In this document: positions 25,335 through 35,749 of the stretch, piece by piece
Numbering within the stretch: position 1 is the stretch's first letter
Layout: each line of letters starts with the position of its first letter
NCBI RefSeq assembly: GCF_014651955.1
Contig: NZ_BMXW01000008.1
Coordinates: forward strand, 43,589-107,588
DNA: 64,000 nucleotides
Source: Shewanella fodinae
GTDB taxonomy: Bacteria > Pseudomonadota > Gammaproteobacteria > Enterobacterales > Shewanellaceae
Reading direction: 5' to 3'
Translations under genes and position numbers: made by a program
Notes under the pieces: generated by a model
What the model was told of the DNA's origin: nothing
The model's input: the letters and a program-made list of their open reading frames with translations, nothing else
Databases searched by the model: none

Positions 25335-25862
25335 GTGATTGACGGCGATGGCTTTCGCGCAAATGTGGGCATAATCATCTGTAATAAAATTGGGCAAGTG
25401 ATGTGGGCTCGCCGTTTTGGCCAACATTCATGGCAATTTCCACAAGGTGGCGTGGATGAAGGCGAATCGGTAGAAGAAGCTATGTACCGGGAACTCTATG
25501 AAGAGGTCGGTCTGAAACCTGAACATGTACAGATCCTCATGTCTACCCGCTCCTGGCTCAGGTATCGCTTACCCAAACGACTGGTACGACAGGATAGTCA
25601 GCCTGTGTGTATTGGACAGAAGCAAAAGTGGTTTTTGCTACAGTTGAAAAGCCAAGACAGCACGGTAAATCTGAACGCATCAGGTCACCCTGAATTTGAT
25701 GATTGGCGCTGGGTCAGTTACTGGTACCCGGTGCGGCAGGTGGTGTCGTTTAAACGTGATGTTTATCGGAAGGTGATGAAGGAGTTTGCTGCAACAACGT
25801 TGGCACTGCAGCAGCAACGGGAACCCTATCGCCGCAAGGGCCGAAGTCGGCCGTCTCGCTGA
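25335..25862 (+). CDS. rppH: RNA pyrophosphohydrolase RppH
   Basis: A Nudix enzyme that removes pyrophosphate from mRNA 5' ends to start decay. The 175-residue protein has the full Nudix box at residues 38-60 ([23 protein letters not shown] pattern) and the family opening [17 protein letters not shown]. The start is a GTG with CGGAG about six bases upstream. ptsP follows after 24 bases, the same rppH-ptsP pair as in E. coli. The C-terminus is strongly basic. Confidence 0.96.
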   Translation: MIDGDGFRANVGIIICNKIGQVMWARRFGQHSWQFPQGGVDEGESVEEAMYRELYEEVGLKPEHVQILMSTRSWLRYRLPKRLVRQDSQPVCIGQKQKWFLLQLKSQDSTVNLNASGHPEFDDWRWVSYWYPVRQVVSFKRDVYRKVMKEFAATTLALQQQREPYRRKGRSRPSR

Positions 25863-25886
25863 CAGGAATAGCGTGGGAGGGAAGCG

Positions 25887-28121
25887 TTGTTAAATACACT
25901 CAGGGATATTACTCAGGCAGTTGCCAGTGCCGGAGATTTAGATACAGCGCTGGAATTACTGGTTAAGCAGATAAAAACTGCCATCGCAACCGAGTGTTGC
26001 TCTATCTATATTCTTGATAAAGACGAATTGGTTCTGTCTGCAACCGACGGTTTGGAGCCTGCTGCTGTTGGCAATGTGCGAATGTCAATTACTGAAGGGC
26101 TGGTAGGCTTGGTCGCGCAAAGAGAAGAAGCCATCAATCTGGCCGATGCTCGTCAACACCCGCGTTTTAAATTGTTCCCCGAAGCTGCCGAAGAAGAATA
26201 TCGCGCTTTTCTTGCGGTTCCTATCATCTATCAAAAACAGCTGCTTGGTGTCATTGTGGTGCAGCAAGCCAGTGCTCGCCAATTTAGCGAAGGTGAAGAA
26301 GCGTTCCTGATGACGCTGGCGGCGCAATTGGCCATGGCGGTGCGAGGCTTGAAACAGAAAGCCAGCGTTAAAGGGCGGGAGAAACAGATCCTGTTTCAGG
26401 GAACCCCGGCGTCTAACGGTATTGCTATTGCTCATGCGCTGGTACTTGGTGGCGAAATCTCGTTGCAGCAACCTAACCGCAAAGCTGCCGATATTAAGGT
26501 TGAACTGGAACGTTTAAGCACGGCGGTGAGTCGCTGTCGCAATAATCTGGGCAATCTGTCACAACGTTTTGATCGAGAGCAAGATCAGGAAGTGGTGGCA
26601 ATCTTTTCGGCGTTAACGCTGCTATTGGATGACTCCAGTCTCGGCGGTGAATATATCCGGGAAGTGGAGCAGGGCTGGAGTGCCGAGTCGGCTATCAGCC
26701 GGGTTTCGCTGCGGTACATCGAACAGTTTCAGTCGATGGATGATCCCTACATCAAAGAACGCGCCAGTGATATCCGCGATCTTGGGCAGAAAGTCCTGCG
26801 TCAGTTAATTGAACCTGACAGGTTAGTACTGGATTCTGATAAGCCGGTGATCCTGGTAACCAAGGAAGCGGATACAACCTTACTGGCAGAATTCCCTCGC
26901 GCTAAGCTGGCGGGCATTGTGACTGAACTTGGCGGTGTCAATTCCCATGCGGCAATTTTGGCTCGCGCCTTGGGACTGCCGGCATTGACCGGTGTACAGC
27001 AAGTGCTGGCCTCCAATATTGATAAAAAAATGGTGGTGTTGAATGCGACGCGTGGGCAGTTGATGGTGTCACCGTCAGTTGCAGTCGTAAGTGAATATCG
27101 CAGTTTGCTCAACGCTGAAAAAGCGCTACAACGGCAGTATATGCAGGAGGTGCATCTACCGGCGCAAACACTGGATGGTGAGCGGGTTAATCTGTTTATC
27201 AATGCCGGATTGCTCAGTGGCTTGGCCTCGGAACTGGCGGAGGGGGCGGACGGTGTCGGGCTTTATCGCACCGAGATCCCGTTTATGTTGCAGCAGCGTT
27301 TTCCCAGCGAATCGGAGCAGATCAAGGTTTATTCCCAAGTTTTCAAGTTGGTTGCCGGCCGTCCGGTGGTGATGCGGACATTGGATGTTGGCGGTGACAA
27401 ACCTTTACCTTATTTCCCCATTAAAGAAGACAACCCTTTCCTCGGTTGGCGCGGTATTCGTATGTCGCTGGATCATCCTGAGCTATTTCTGGTACAGATC
27501 CGCGCGATGTTGCAGGCTAATGGCAATAGTGAGCAGTTGAAAATCCTGTTGCCGATGGTCAGCAACATCGAAGAGATTGATCATGCGTTGGAGTATTTTG
27601 AACAGGCCTATCAGGAGCTAAAATCCGATGTTAATCCTGACTTGTCCAAGCCACAATTTGGGGTGATGTTAGAGGTACCTGCGCTGTTGTACCAGTTAGA
27701 TGAAGTCGCCAAACGGGTGGATTTTGTTTCGGTAGGTTCTAACGATTTGACTCAGTATCTGCTCGCGGTAGATCGCAATAACCCACGGGTCAGCTCGTTG
27801 TTTGACAGCTATCATCCCGGGGTCTTGCGTTATCTAAAATCAGCGTTGGAGCTTTGCCAACAGTATGGGTTGGGGATCAGCGTCTGTGGTGAAATGGCTG
27901 GCGAGCCGAGCGGCGCTTTGCTGCTGTCGGCTATGGGGTATCGTGAACTCAGTATGAATCAGGGGGCGTTGGCGAAAATTAACTACCTGATGCGGCGGGT
28001 TCGTATGGATGAACTGCAGGCGCTATTGCAGCAGGCGCTCAACATGCGTTGTGGCGCTGACGTCAGGGAATTGTTACGTGATTATCTTGGCGAAAAAGGG
28101 CTGGCGGCCATTCTTAACTAG
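25887..28121 (+). CDS. ptsP: Phosphoenolpyruvate-protein phosphotransferase PtsP (EI-Ntr)
   Basis: First component of the nitrogen phosphotransferase system; it takes phosphate from PEP and passes it to NPr. The 744-residue protein has an N-terminal GAF domain (residues 1-165) and an EI domain with the active His 354 in GGVNSHAAILAR. A C-terminal PEP-binding barrel follows (DVGGDKPLPYF, SVGSNDLTQYLLAVDR, VCGEMAGE). The start is a TTG with GGGAGG six bases upstream. Confidence 0.95.
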   Translation: MLNTLRDITQAVASAGDLDTALELLVKQIKTAIATECCSIYILDKDELVLSATDGLEPAAVGNVRMSITEGLVGLVAQREEAINLADARQHPRFKLFPEAAEEEYRAFLAVPIIYQKQLLGVIVVQQASARQFSEGEEAFLMTLAAQLAMAVRGLKQKASVKGREKQILFQGTPASNGIAIAHALVLGGEISLQQPNRKAADIKVELERLSTAVSRCRNNLGNLSQRFDREQDQEVVAIFSALTLLLDDSSLGGEYIREVEQGWSAESAISRVSLRYIEQFQSMDDPYIKERASDIRDLGQKVLRQLIEPDRLVLDSDKPVILVTKEADTTLLAEFPRAKLAGIVTELGGVNSHAAILARALGLPALTGVQQVLASNIDKKMVVLNATRGQLMVSPSVAVVSEYRSLLNAEKALQRQYMQEVHLPAQTLDGERVNLFINAGLLSGLASELAEGADGVGLYRTEIPFMLQQRFPSESEQIKVYSQVFKLVAGRPVVMRTLDVGGDKPLPYFPIKEDNPFLGWRGIRMSLDHPELFLVQIRAMLQANGNSEQLKILLPMVSNIEEIDHALEYFEQAYQELKSDVNPDLSKPQFGVMLEVPALLYQLDEVAKRVDFVSVGSNDLTQYLLAVDRNNPRVSSLFDSYHPGVLRYLKSALELCQQYGLGISVCGEMAGEPSGALLLSAMGYRELSMNQGALAKINYLMRRVRMDELQALLQQALNMRCGADVRELLRDYLGEKGLAAILN

Positions 28122-28164
28122 CCATCGGTCCGTTTTTATCACTCAAAGTGAAAGTGAGGCGTTA

Positions 28165-28968
28165 GTGGAAAGCCTGTTATTGTTGCTAGGAGCCTGTTTG
28201 TTGCTGGGGATTGCCGTCGGTTTTTCGGCCGGATTATTGGGCATTGGCGGCGGCTTGATTGCGGTACCAGCATTAATCTATCTGCTACCGATGGTGGATG
28301 TTCCCGCTAATAACTTGCCTCATGTCGCTATTGCCACATCTTTAGCCGCGATTATTCTTACCTCTTTTGCATCCGCCAGAGCTCATCATCAGCGTGGCAA
28401 CATCGATTGGTCGCTGTTTAAGCCAATGTTGCCAGGGACTATGTTGGGCGCATTGGGCGCCGGCTTTATTGCTGAATTTATCTCTGGGGCGGATTTGAAG
28501 CGTGGCTTTGCCGTGTTCGTGATCCTCATGTCAATTAATATGGCGTTCCCTTATAAACCCGTTTCCACGGAAAAAAAAATGCCGCCAGCGCTGGTTTTGT
28601 TCCTCGTCTCAGCGCTGATAGCGGTGGTTTCAGGCTTGATGGGCATCGGCGGCGGGACGTTGACGGTACCTTTCCTGTGTTGGTGTGGGTTGCAGATGCG
28701 ACAGGCCGTTGGGTTCTCCTCGGCTAATGGTCTGGTCATCGCGCTTTGGGGCAGTTTAGGGTATGTTATTGCGGGCTGGGATGTTCAAGGAATGCCGTTC
28801 GGTTCGCTCGGGTATGTCTATATTCCCGCTCTGGTTGGCATTGTGATAACGTCAATGCTGATGGCGCCGGTTGGCGCCAAGGCCGCCAGTACCTGGCCAA
28901 CCCCCGTGTTAAAGAAAATCTTCGCGGCCCTGCTGCTTGTGGTAGGTCTCAAGCTGATGCTGGGCTAA
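28165..28968 (+). CDS. TauE/SafE-family membrane permease
   Basis: A 267-residue inner-membrane protein with two internal halves, each carrying the family glycine motif: AGLLGIGGGLIAVPAL and SGLMGIGGGTLTVPFL. About eight transmembrane segments are visible. Members export sulfite, sulfoacetate or related anions; the substrate here is not determinable. The GTG at 28165 has GTGAGG upstream. It lies 43 bases after ptsP and shortly before lgt. Confidence 0.88.
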   Translation: MESLLLLLGACLLLGIAVGFSAGLLGIGGGLIAVPALIYLLPMVDVPANNLPHVAIATSLAAIILTSFASARAHHQRGNIDWSLFKPMLPGTMLGALGAGFIAEFISGADLKRGFAVFVILMSINMAFPYKPVSTEKKMPPALVLFLVSALIAVVSGLMGIGGGTLTVPFLCWCGLQMRQAVGFSSANGLVIALWGSLGYVIAGWDVQGMPFGSLGYVYIPALVGIVITSMLMAPVGAKAASTWPTPVLKKIFAALLLVVGLKLMLG

Positions 28969-29003
28969 CAATAATCATAATTTCCAGGATGTAATCTTCT
29001 GTT

Positions 29004-29831
29004 ATGGCGTTGCAATTTCCCAATATCGATCCTGTGATCGTTTCTTTTGGCCCGTTTGAACTTTTCGGCCAGACATTTCATCCAGCACTGCGCTGGTATG
29101 GTTTCATGTATCTTGTAGGCTTTATGGCGGCGATGTTTTTGCTTAACCGTAAAGCTGATCGATCTCATGGGTTGTGGAGCCGTGAACAGGTATCTGACTT
29201 GTTGTTCTACGCCTTTTTAGGGGTGATTCTCGGTGGCCGTATTGGCTATGTGCTGGTATATCATCTGGATTATTTTCTGGCTGACCCTTTGTATCTATTT
29301 AAGATCACTGAAGGTGGAATGTCTTTCCACGGTGGTCTTGTCGGTGTCATTCTGGCGATGTTGTATATTGCCTATAAGCAGCAGCGCAGCTTTTTTGCGG
29401 TGGCGGATATCGTGGCACCAGTCGTTCCCATCGGTCTAGGGGCTGGGCGTATCGGTAACTTTATCAATGGTGAGTTGTGGGGCCGAGTAACGGATTTGCC
29501 CTGGGGCATGGTATTTCCCTCTGGTGGCCCGTTGCCGCGTCATCCTTCGCAACTGTATCAGTTTGCCCTCGAAGGCGTGGCGTTATTTATTCTGTTGCAG
29601 TGGTATAGCCGTAAAACTGACAAACGCGGTGCCGTGTCAGGTATGTTCCTATTAGGTTACGGTATTTTCCGCTGTGTTGCTGAATTGGTTCGTCAGCCAG
29701 ATCCTCAATTGGGATTCTTCCTGGGTGATATTACCATGGGGCAGATCTTGTCTGTGCCGATGATTATTTTTGGTATTTATCTGCTGGTTCGTAAGGCTCC
29801 GGCAAACACTCCGGTAAAAGGAAAACAGTAA
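29004..29831 (+). CDS. lgt: Prolipoprotein diacylglyceryl transferase
   Basis: Transfers diacylglycerol from phosphatidylglycerol to the lipobox cysteine of prolipoproteins in the inner membrane. The 275-residue polytopic protein has HGGLVG and the Lgt signature [18 protein letters not shown], plus the N-terminal [11 protein letters not shown]. Its stop overlaps the thyA start by one base (TAATG), as in E. coli lgt-thyA, so the two are translationally coupled. Confidence 0.96.
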   Translation: MALQFPNIDPVIVSFGPFELFGQTFHPALRWYGFMYLVGFMAAMFLLNRKADRSHGLWSREQVSDLLFYAFLGVILGGRIGYVLVYHLDYFLADPLYLFKITEGGMSFHGGLVGVILAMLYIAYKQQRSFFAVADIVAPVVPIGLGAGRIGNFINGELWGRVTDLPWGMVFPSGGPLPRHPSQLYQFALEGVALFILLQWYSRKTDKRGAVSGMFLLGYGIFRCVAELVRQPDPQLGFFLGDITMGQILSVPMIIFGIYLLVRKAPANTPVKGKQ

Positions 29832-30625
29832 TGCAGCAATATCTTGACTTGATGCGCCATATACTGGAAAACGGCACGGAAAAGACCGATCGCACTGGTA
29901 CCGGTACCTTGTCGGTTTTTGGTTACCAGATGCGCTTTGATTTGAGCAAGGGCTTTCCACTGGTGACCACCAAGAAATGTCATCTAAGATCGATTATCCA
30001 TGAACTGTTGTGGTTTTTGAAAGGTGATACCAACGTCAGTTACCTCCGTGATAACAAGGTTTCCATCTGGGACGAATGGGCCGATGAAAACGGCAACCTT
30101 GGCCCAGTCTATGGTGCCCAGTGGCGCAGTTGGCCAACACCCGATGGCCAGCATATCGATCAGATTAGTCAGGTCATCAGCCAGATAAAACAGCAACCAG
30201 ATTCGCGGCGACTCATCGTGTCAGCCTGGAACGTGGCTGAGTTGGACAAAATGGCGCTGGCACCTTGTCATGCCTTTTTTCAGTTTTATGTTGCTGATGG
30301 CAAGCTGTCCTGCCAATTGTATCAACGTAGTTGTGATGTTTTTCTCGGGTTGCCATTCAATATCGCCAGTTATGCTTTGCTGACGATGATGGTGGCGCAG
30401 CAGTGTGAGTTGGCGCTGGGAGATTTTGTCTGGACGGGCGGCGATACCCACCTTTATTCCAACCATCTGGAACAGACCCGCTTGCAGCTTACACGTGCGC
30501 CTCGGGCTTTGCCGACTATGAAGATAACCAGAAAACCAGCATCGATATTTGATTATCAATTCGAAGATTTCGAATTATCAGGGTATGACCCGCATCCCCA
30601 TATCAAGGCTCCAGTTGCCATCTAG
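29831..30625 (+). CDS. thyA: Thymidylate synthase
   Basis: Makes dTMP from dUMP using methylenetetrahydrofolate. The 264-residue protein has the catalytic Cys in [12 protein letters not shown], the [17 protein letters not shown] region and the C-terminal IKAPVAI, all as in E. coli ThyA (264 residues). It overlaps lgt by one base. Confidence 0.97.
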   Translation: MQQYLDLMRHILENGTEKTDRTGTGTLSVFGYQMRFDLSKGFPLVTTKKCHLRSIIHELLWFLKGDTNVSYLRDNKVSIWDEWADENGNLGPVYGAQWRSWPTPDGQHIDQISQVISQIKQQPDSRRLIVSAWNVAELDKMALAPCHAFFQFYVADGKLSCQLYQRSCDVFLGLPFNIASYALLTMMVAQQCELALGDFVWTGGDTHLYSNHLEQTRLQLTRAPRALPTMKITRKPASIFDYQFEDFELSGYDPHPHIKAPVAI

Positions 30626-30637
30626 CCATGTTGATTT

Positions 30638-30674
30638 TTGCTATTAAACTCGGTAATTCCGAGTTTAATAGCAA
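30638..30674. terminator. Perfect 16-bp inverted repeat between thyA and nhaA
   Basis: TTGCTATTAAACTCGG (30638-30653) and its exact reverse complement (30659-30674) flank a 5-base TAATT loop. It probably ends lgt-thyA transcription. The downstream tract (TTACTTTCGATTTTT) is only partly U-rich, so an operator or processing role is also possible. Confidence 0.55.
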
Positions 30675-30744
30675 TTACTTTCGATTTTTCTTACTTTAAA
30701 CTATCGACTACACTTTGACGAATTACGGTTTTTTGGAGTTTGTC

Positions 30745-31920
30745 ATGGAGAAAGTGATTCGGGATTTCCTGAGCCAGGAATCTGCTGGTGGTATTTTGCT
30801 GCTGGTTGCTGTGGTGTTGGCGATGGTATTAGCTAATTCTCCTTTAGTCGGCATCTATCAGGGACTTCTGGATATGCCGTTACAGCTGCGAGTCGGTGCG
30901 CTGGATATTCATAAGCCCTTGTTACTGTGGATCAATGACGGTCTTATGGCATTGTTTTTCCTCCTTATTGGTCTGGAAGTAAAACGCGAGCTGGTGGAGG
31001 GCGCATTATCCAGTGTGGCGAAGGCGTCACTCCCTACTTTTGCGGCAATTGGTGGCATGATTGCGCCTGCGGCCATCTATCTATTATTCAACTATCATGA
31101 CCCAGTGACCTCCGGCGGCTGGGCGATTCCGGCTGCTACCGATATAGCCTTTGCTCTGGGGATCATGGCGTTACTTGGTAGCCGGGTGCCCGTTGCCCTG
31201 AAAGTATTCCTGCTAGCGTTGGCAATCATTGATGATCTTGGCGTGATTGTCATCATCGCGCTGTTTTATAGCAGCGATTTATCTGTTATCAGTCTGATGG
31301 TGGCGGCGTTTGCGGTGCTGGGACTTATTTTGCTTAACCGTAAAGGTGTCACTGCGCTAGCTGCTTATGGTGTGGTGGGGGCCATATTGTGGGTCGCGGT
31401 ACTTAAATCCGGCGTACATGCCACCCTAGCGGGAGTGATTATCGCCTTTGCCATTCCGTTGCGGGCGGCCGATGGTACGTCTCCTTCTCGTCATCTTGAA
31501 CACGCTTTGCATCCCTGGAGTACATTCCTGATTTTGCCAGTGTTCGCTTTTGCTAACGCGGGGGTGTCACTGGTCGGCATGTCAGTGCAGAGTGTGTTAT
31601 CGCCGGTACCTATTGGTATCGCATTGGGATTGCTACTGGGTAAACCGCTCGGGGTTATGTTGTTCAGCTATGTCGCGGTGAAGCTGCATCTGGCAGAGTT
31701 ACCAGTCGGTATAGGTTGGCGGCATATCGCGCCGGTAGCCGTTATGTGTGGTATCGGTTTTACCATGTCGATGTTTATTGCGTCGCTGGCGTTTGAACAC
31801 GGGGGCGTGCTGTATGGCGATTTGGCCCGACTCGGTATTCTGCTCGGCTCAATGATGGCAGCAACATTGGGGTATTTATGGCTATCGAAGGTTTTACCTG
31901 AAACAGGAGATAACACATGA
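30745..31920 (+). CDS. nhaA: Na+/H+ antiporter NhaA
   Basis: Exports Na+ in exchange for protons and controls pH and sodium. The 391-residue protein has the paired aspartates of the ion site in [18 protein letters not shown] and the GVHATLAGV segment, with about 11-12 helices. The ATG at 30745 has TTGGAG upstream; the frame is open ten codons further without support. A -10-like TACACT lies at 30709-30714. It overlaps the next gene by four bases, and nhaR follows. Confidence 0.95.
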   Translation: MEKVIRDFLSQESAGGILLLVAVVLAMVLANSPLVGIYQGLLDMPLQLRVGALDIHKPLLLWINDGLMALFFLLIGLEVKRELVEGALSSVAKASLPTFAAIGGMIAPAAIYLLFNYHDPVTSGGWAIPAATDIAFALGIMALLGSRVPVALKVFLLALAIIDDLGVIVIIALFYSSDLSVISLMVAAFAVLGLILLNRKGVTALAAYGVVGAILWVAVLKSGVHATLAGVIIAFAIPLRAADGTSPSRHLEHALHPWSTFLILPVFAFANAGVSLVGMSVQSVLSPVPIGIALGLLLGKPLGVMLFSYVAVKLHLAELPVGIGWRHIAPVAVMCGIGFTMSMFIASLAFEHGGVLYGDLARLGILLGSMMAATLGYLWLSKVLPETGDNT

Positions 31921-32300
31921 GAACTATCTATTTAACCAGCATTCTGCTCGTGAGTATGATACCGGCAGCGAACGCTTCACCCATCGAAAATTGCAAAGCC
32001 GCCAGTGATAATGCGTTATGTCAGATTTACCTAAAAGGTGTGGTGGAAGGGGCATTGATGTATAAACCGCTGGCCGTTGGGGCGCGGCTTGAAAGCAACG
32101 ATTATCAGTCGCGAGCGCTGAAATATCGTGGGGGCAAACGTTTTCAGGAAGCCAATCGACAATTCTGTTTAGAGCGATTGCCAGACCCTGAGCAACTGGT
32201 GACCGGACTTACAGAGGCTTTTGATAGTGGCGAGGTGACCGACAGTGCTAGCTTGCAGGTCGCGGTATTTAGCTTACTGGATTGCCAGCGCTTGCAATAA
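31917..32300 (+). CDS. Secreted small protein between nhaA and nhaR
   Basis: A 127-residue protein with a clear signal peptide (cleavage expected after ANA near residue 20) and four cysteines in the mature part. The pattern C..YLKGVVEG, then FCLERL, then LLDC resembles the Rap1a/Tai-type periplasmic fold, but that is a weak resemblance. It overlaps the nhaA stop (ATGA), so it is translated from the nhaA message. A link to sodium homeostasis is inferred only from position. Confidence 0.7.
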   Translation: MRTIYLTSILLVSMIPAANASPIENCKAASDNALCQIYLKGVVEGALMYKPLAVGARLESNDYQSRALKYRGGKRFQEANRQFCLERLPDPEQLVTGLTEAFDSGEVTDSASLQVAVFSLLDCQRLQ

Positions 32301-32318
32301 TAGGAGTGTCTGACACCT

Positions 32319-33227
32319 ATGTCCCATCTTAACTACAACCATTTGTATTACTTCTGGATGGTGCAGAAAAAGGGCTCGGTGACCAAGGCGGCTGAAGCCT
32401 TATATTTAACACCGCAGACGGTCACCGGCCAGATCCGGGCATTTGAAGAACGGCTGAAAGGCAATTTGTTTAAACGTAACGGTCGCCGCTTAGAACCCAC
32501 TGAGTTGGGGGAATTGGTTTTTCGTTATGCCGACAAGATGTTTGCCTTATCCTATGAAATGTTGGATGTGCTTAATTACACCAAGGATGACAGCCTATTG
32601 TTTGAAGTAGGCATTGCTGATGCGTTATCTAAAACCCTTGCCAGTCGCGTATTAATGTCGGTGATCCCCCGAGATGGCACGATGCAGCTTGCCTGTTATG
32701 AGGCGACTCACGAGAGCTTAATGGCGCGGTTGCGGGAACATAAACTAGACATGATCTTGTCTGATTGTGCCGGTGAGTCGCTAAAATATCCTGAGATCCT
32801 CTCGAAAAAACTGGGGGAGTGTGGCGTGGCTTTTTTTTCCGCCATGCCATTGCAGCGACCTTTCCCCGCATGTCTCGAAGAGGTACCGATTTTGTTGCCA
32901 AGCAAACGTTCATCTTTGGGACAACAACTATACCGCTGGTTTGACGAAAAGAATCTCAATGTGACCATTCTTGGCGAGTTTGATGATGCCGCCATGATGA
33001 AGGCCTTTGGCTACTTTGGCCGCGGCATCTTTGTGGCACCGGCCATCTATCAGCAGGATATTCTCAATCATGACGTGCGATTGTTAGGGGGGACGCGGGA
33101 GGTACGTGAAGAGTATCACGTGATGTTCGCCGAGCGGATGATCCAGCACCCTGCAGTAAAGAGTCTACTCAATACTGATTTCGACGAGCTTTTTTCGGGA
33201 ATGGATGTGCAACTTCAGAAACTTTAG
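32319..33227 (+). CDS. nhaR: LysR-type activator NhaR
   Basis: A 302-residue LysR-family regulator with N-terminal HTH MSHLNYNHLYYFWMVQKKGSVTKAAEALYLTPQTVTGQIRAFE-type sequence, highly like E. coli NhaR. In E. coli it activates nhaA in response to Na+. It lies 18 bases after the small secreted protein gene in nhaA-x-nhaR order. Regulation of nhaA by this protein is known for the family and inferred here. Confidence 0.92.
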   Translation: MSHLNYNHLYYFWMVQKKGSVTKAAEALYLTPQTVTGQIRAFEERLKGNLFKRNGRRLEPTELGELVFRYADKMFALSYEMLDVLNYTKDDSLLFEVGIADALSKTLASRVLMSVIPRDGTMQLACYEATHESLMARLREHKLDMILSDCAGESLKYPEILSKKLGECGVAFFSAMPLQRPFPACLEEVPILLPSKRSSLGQQLYRWFDEKNLNVTILGEFDDAAMMKAFGYFGRGIFVAPAIYQQDILNHDVRLLGGTREVREEYHVMFAERMIQHPAVKSLLNTDFDELFSGMDVQLQKL

Positions 33228-33291
33228 TGATTCGACAGTTCCTAGCGCAAGCGGTAAACTTGCTGCTGCATTCATTTTGGGGAGTTAACTG

Positions 33292-33543
33292 GTGGCTGAT
33301 TTGATGAATTTTGCCCGGGTCAAGTGGGCATGCCGTCGTGGAATGTTGGAACTGGATGTGTTGTTCCAGCCGTTTGTGGAACAGTATTATCAGGATTTGA
33401 GTGACACTGACAAAGCCTGTTTCGTGCGTCTGCTGGAATGTGAAGACCCACAGTTATTTGCTTGGTTTATGGGACACGAAAAATGTCCTGATCCATTGTT
33501 GGCGGACATGGTTGCCAAGGTTCGCGGGCGTGCAGCGCCATAG
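33292..33543 (+). CDS. sdhE: FAD assembly factor SdhE
   Basis: An 83-residue protein that promotes covalent flavinylation of SdhA and FrdA. The RGxxE motif is present in CRRGMLELD near residues 15-23, and the length is typical. The start is a GTG with GGGGAG upstream. It overlaps the ygfX start, the usual sdhE-ygfX pair. Confidence 0.93.
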   Translation: MADLMNFARVKWACRRGMLELDVLFQPFVEQYYQDLSDTDKACFVRLLECEDPQLFAWFMGHEKCPDPLLADMVAKVRGRAAP

Positions 33544-33949
33544 ATTTACTGCGAAATCTTCAGTGGGTCAATATTTGGCTCTAGGTGTGCTAGCAGTCAT
33601 CTGTTTGCTGAGTTTCAGGTTGTGGCCAGCGCTGGATTTTCGTTATTACCAACCGCTGCGTTGGGGACTGATGTTATCTGTGGTCAGTTATTTTGGTTAT
33701 CAGTTATGGCGGTTACGTGATTGGTCGGTGAGTTTTTGGCTCAGCGGCAATGGTCAGGGGCTGTTTGATGCTGACCAGATGTTTACCGTAGGTGAGCCTG
33801 TGCTCGTAACCCCTTGGCTAGTGAGTTTCAGGTGTTTACAAGCGAACAGGTTTCAGCGTTTATACCTGTTTCGCGATATGTTTGACGACACAGATTATCG
33901 CCATCTGTGTCGTCTACTGCTCAATCGTGATAGCCCTTATTCCGGCTGA
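33530..33949 (+). CDS. ygfX: YgfX (CptA-like) membrane protein
   Basis: About 139 residues, with an N-terminal QRHRF and two transmembrane helices (about 12-28 and 36-54), then a soluble domain ([24 protein letters not shown]). This is the YgfX family; E. coli YgfX was named as a partner of SdhE and a proposed toxin acting on MreB and FtsZ. I chose the GTG at 33530, and TTG 33512 is possible. The 3' end overlaps the converging nadB by 13 bases. Confidence 0.82.
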   Translation: MQRHRFTAKSSVGQYLALGVLAVICLLSFRLWPALDFRYYQPLRWGLMLSVVSYFGYQLWRLRDWSVSFWLSGNGQGLFDADQMFTVGEPVLVTPWLVSFRCLQANRFQRLYLFRDMFDDTDYRHLCRLLLNRDSPYSG

Positions 33950-35547
33950 AGAATGGTGGGTAGAGGCTGTGGCAATTTGTCAGGGTAGTCAATATTGTAA
34001 TGTAACCCACGGCTTTCTTTACGGTGCATAGCGCAGCGAATAATTAACTCTGCCACTTGCACCAGGTTGCGCAATTCCAGCAGATTATTACTGACCCGGA
34101 AGTTGCTATAGTACTCTTCAATTTCTTGCTGCAGCATTGAGACTCGCCGTAACGCACGTTCGAGCCGCTTGTTAGAGCGGACAATCCCCACATAGTCCCA
34201 CATAAATAATCGTAATTCGTGCCAATTGTGGGCAATTACCACTTCTTCGTCAGAATTAGATACTTGACTTTCATCCCAGGGCGGAATCGCACTGGGCATC
34301 TGCAGTTTATGCAACTGACCGACAATATCGCTGGCAGCAGCGCGGGCAAATACCAGACATTCCAACAGCGAATTAGATGCTAGACGATTGGCACCATGCA
34401 AACCGGTATAAGCCACTTCACCAATTGCGTACAGTCCGTTAAGGTCGGTTTGCCCATGTAAGTCTGTCATCACACCACCACAGGTATAATGCGCTGCAGG
34501 CACCACGGGGATAGGTTGCTTGGTGATATCAATAGACAGTGCTAGGCAGCGACGATAAATCGTCGGGAAGTGCTTGATAATGAACTCTGGATCCTTATGG
34601 GAAATATCCAGAAATACACAGTCAGCGCCAAGTTTTTTCATCTCGTGGTCGATGGCTCTAGCGACAATGTCTCGCGGCGCCAACTCGGCACGTTCGTCAT
34701 ATTCCGGCATAAAGCGACTGCCATCAGGCCGTTTGAGTAACGCACCTTCCCCACGGAGTGCTTCGGTCAGCAGGAAGTTACGAGCATCGGCGTGATAGAG
34801 ACAGGTGGGATGAAACTGATTGAATTCCATATTGGCAACCCGGCAACCGGCGCGCCAAGCCATGGCGATGCCGTCACCCGATGATACATCGGGATTAGAA
34901 GTATATTGATATACTTTGGAACTGCCTCCCGTTGCTAATGCGACAAAACGGGCTTTAATCGTTTCGACCTGTTCCTGGGCGCGGTTCCAGACATACGCGC
35001 CTAGCACTCGGTTACCTGGTCGACCGAGTTTTCTGGTGGTGATCAGATCAACCGCGTTATAACGCTCCAGCACAGTGATATTGGGATGTGCCAATATTTG
35101 CTGTTGTAACGTTGTCTGCACTTCCTTACCGGTGGCATCTGCGGCATGCAGTATGCGGCGGTGGCTATGACCGCCTTCTCGGGTCAGATGATAGCTGGAT
35201 TCATCTATGCTGCCGTCTGGTCGTTCATCTTTATCGAAGGCAACACCACATTCAATGAGCCACTTCATTGCGGCTTTGGCGTTTTGGGCGGTAAAGGTCA
35301 CCGCCGTTTCATCGCAAAGACCCGCGCCTGCAACCAAGGTGTCAGCAACATGGGATTCTATGGTATCCTCCTCATCGAAAACCGACGCTATGCCTCCCTG
35401 GGCATAATAGGTTGAGCCTTCGCTGAGAGCGCCTTTGGAGAGTACGATAATATTGCCATGTGCAGCCAAGTGCAGCGCTAATGTCAGGCCCGCGGCGCCA
35501 CTGCCGATAATCAGGATGTCGGCTTGGTGTTCAACTGCTTGTTTCAT
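33937..35547 (-). CDS. nadB: L-aspartate oxidase
   Basis: FAD enzyme oxidising L-aspartate to iminoaspartate, the first step of NAD synthesis. The 536-residue protein has the dinucleotide motif [16 protein letters not shown] at the N-terminus, the [13 protein letters not shown] signature, and [11 protein letters not shown] and [12 protein letters not shown] in the capping/active-site region. The gene is divergent from rpoE, as in E. coli, and its 3' end overlaps ygfX with no terminator between them. Confidence 0.96.
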   Translation of the reverse strand: MKQAVEHQADILIIGSGAAGLTLALHLAAHGNIIVLSKGALSEGSTYYAQGGIASVFDEEDTIESHVADTLVAGAGLCDETAVTFTAQNAKAAMKWLIECGVAFDKDERPDGSIDESSYHLTREGGHSHRRILHAADATGKEVQTTLQQQILAHPNITVLERYNAVDLITTRKLGRPGNRVLGAYVWNRAQEQVETIKARFVALATGGSSKVYQYTSNPDVSSGDGIAMAWRAGCRVANMEFNQFHPTCLYHADARNFLLTEALRGEGALLKRPDGSRFMPEYDERAELAPRDIVARAIDHEMKKLGADCVFLDISHKDPEFIIKHFPTIYRRCLALSIDITKQPIPVVPAAHYTCGGVMTDLHGQTDLNGLYAIGEVAYTGLHGANRLASNSLLECLVFARAAASDIVGQLHKLQMPSAIPPWDESQVSNSDEEVVIAHNWHELRLFMWDYVGIVRSNKRLERALRRVSMLQQEIEEYYSNFRVSNNLLELRNLVQVAELIIRCAMHRKESRGLHYNIDYPDKLPQPLPTILQPE

Positions 35548-35656
35548 AGGGTATCATGAGCCGATTGGTGGAGGGCATATCCTAAACCAACTGTTTTATG
35601 TTGGGTATAAATTTTGACCTAAAACACATTTCTGGTGAGATTTTAAAATTTCATTA

Positions 35657-35684
35657 AGAACTTTTCATAAAGGCGCTGGTCTAC
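35657..35684 (+). promoter_or_regulatory. Sigma-E-type promoter of rpoE
   Basis: AGAACTT (35657-35663) and TCTAC (35680-35684) are spaced by 16 bases, close to the sigma-E pattern GGAACTT-N16-TCTGA. It lies 65 bases before the rpoE start and implies autoregulation of rpoE-rseABC. Confidence 0.65.
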
Positions 35685-35749
35685 ATATGTGAATATGATT
35701 CGAGCGACTGAAAAATCAGCATTATAAGAGTTGGGAGAAGTCGGCTCGG

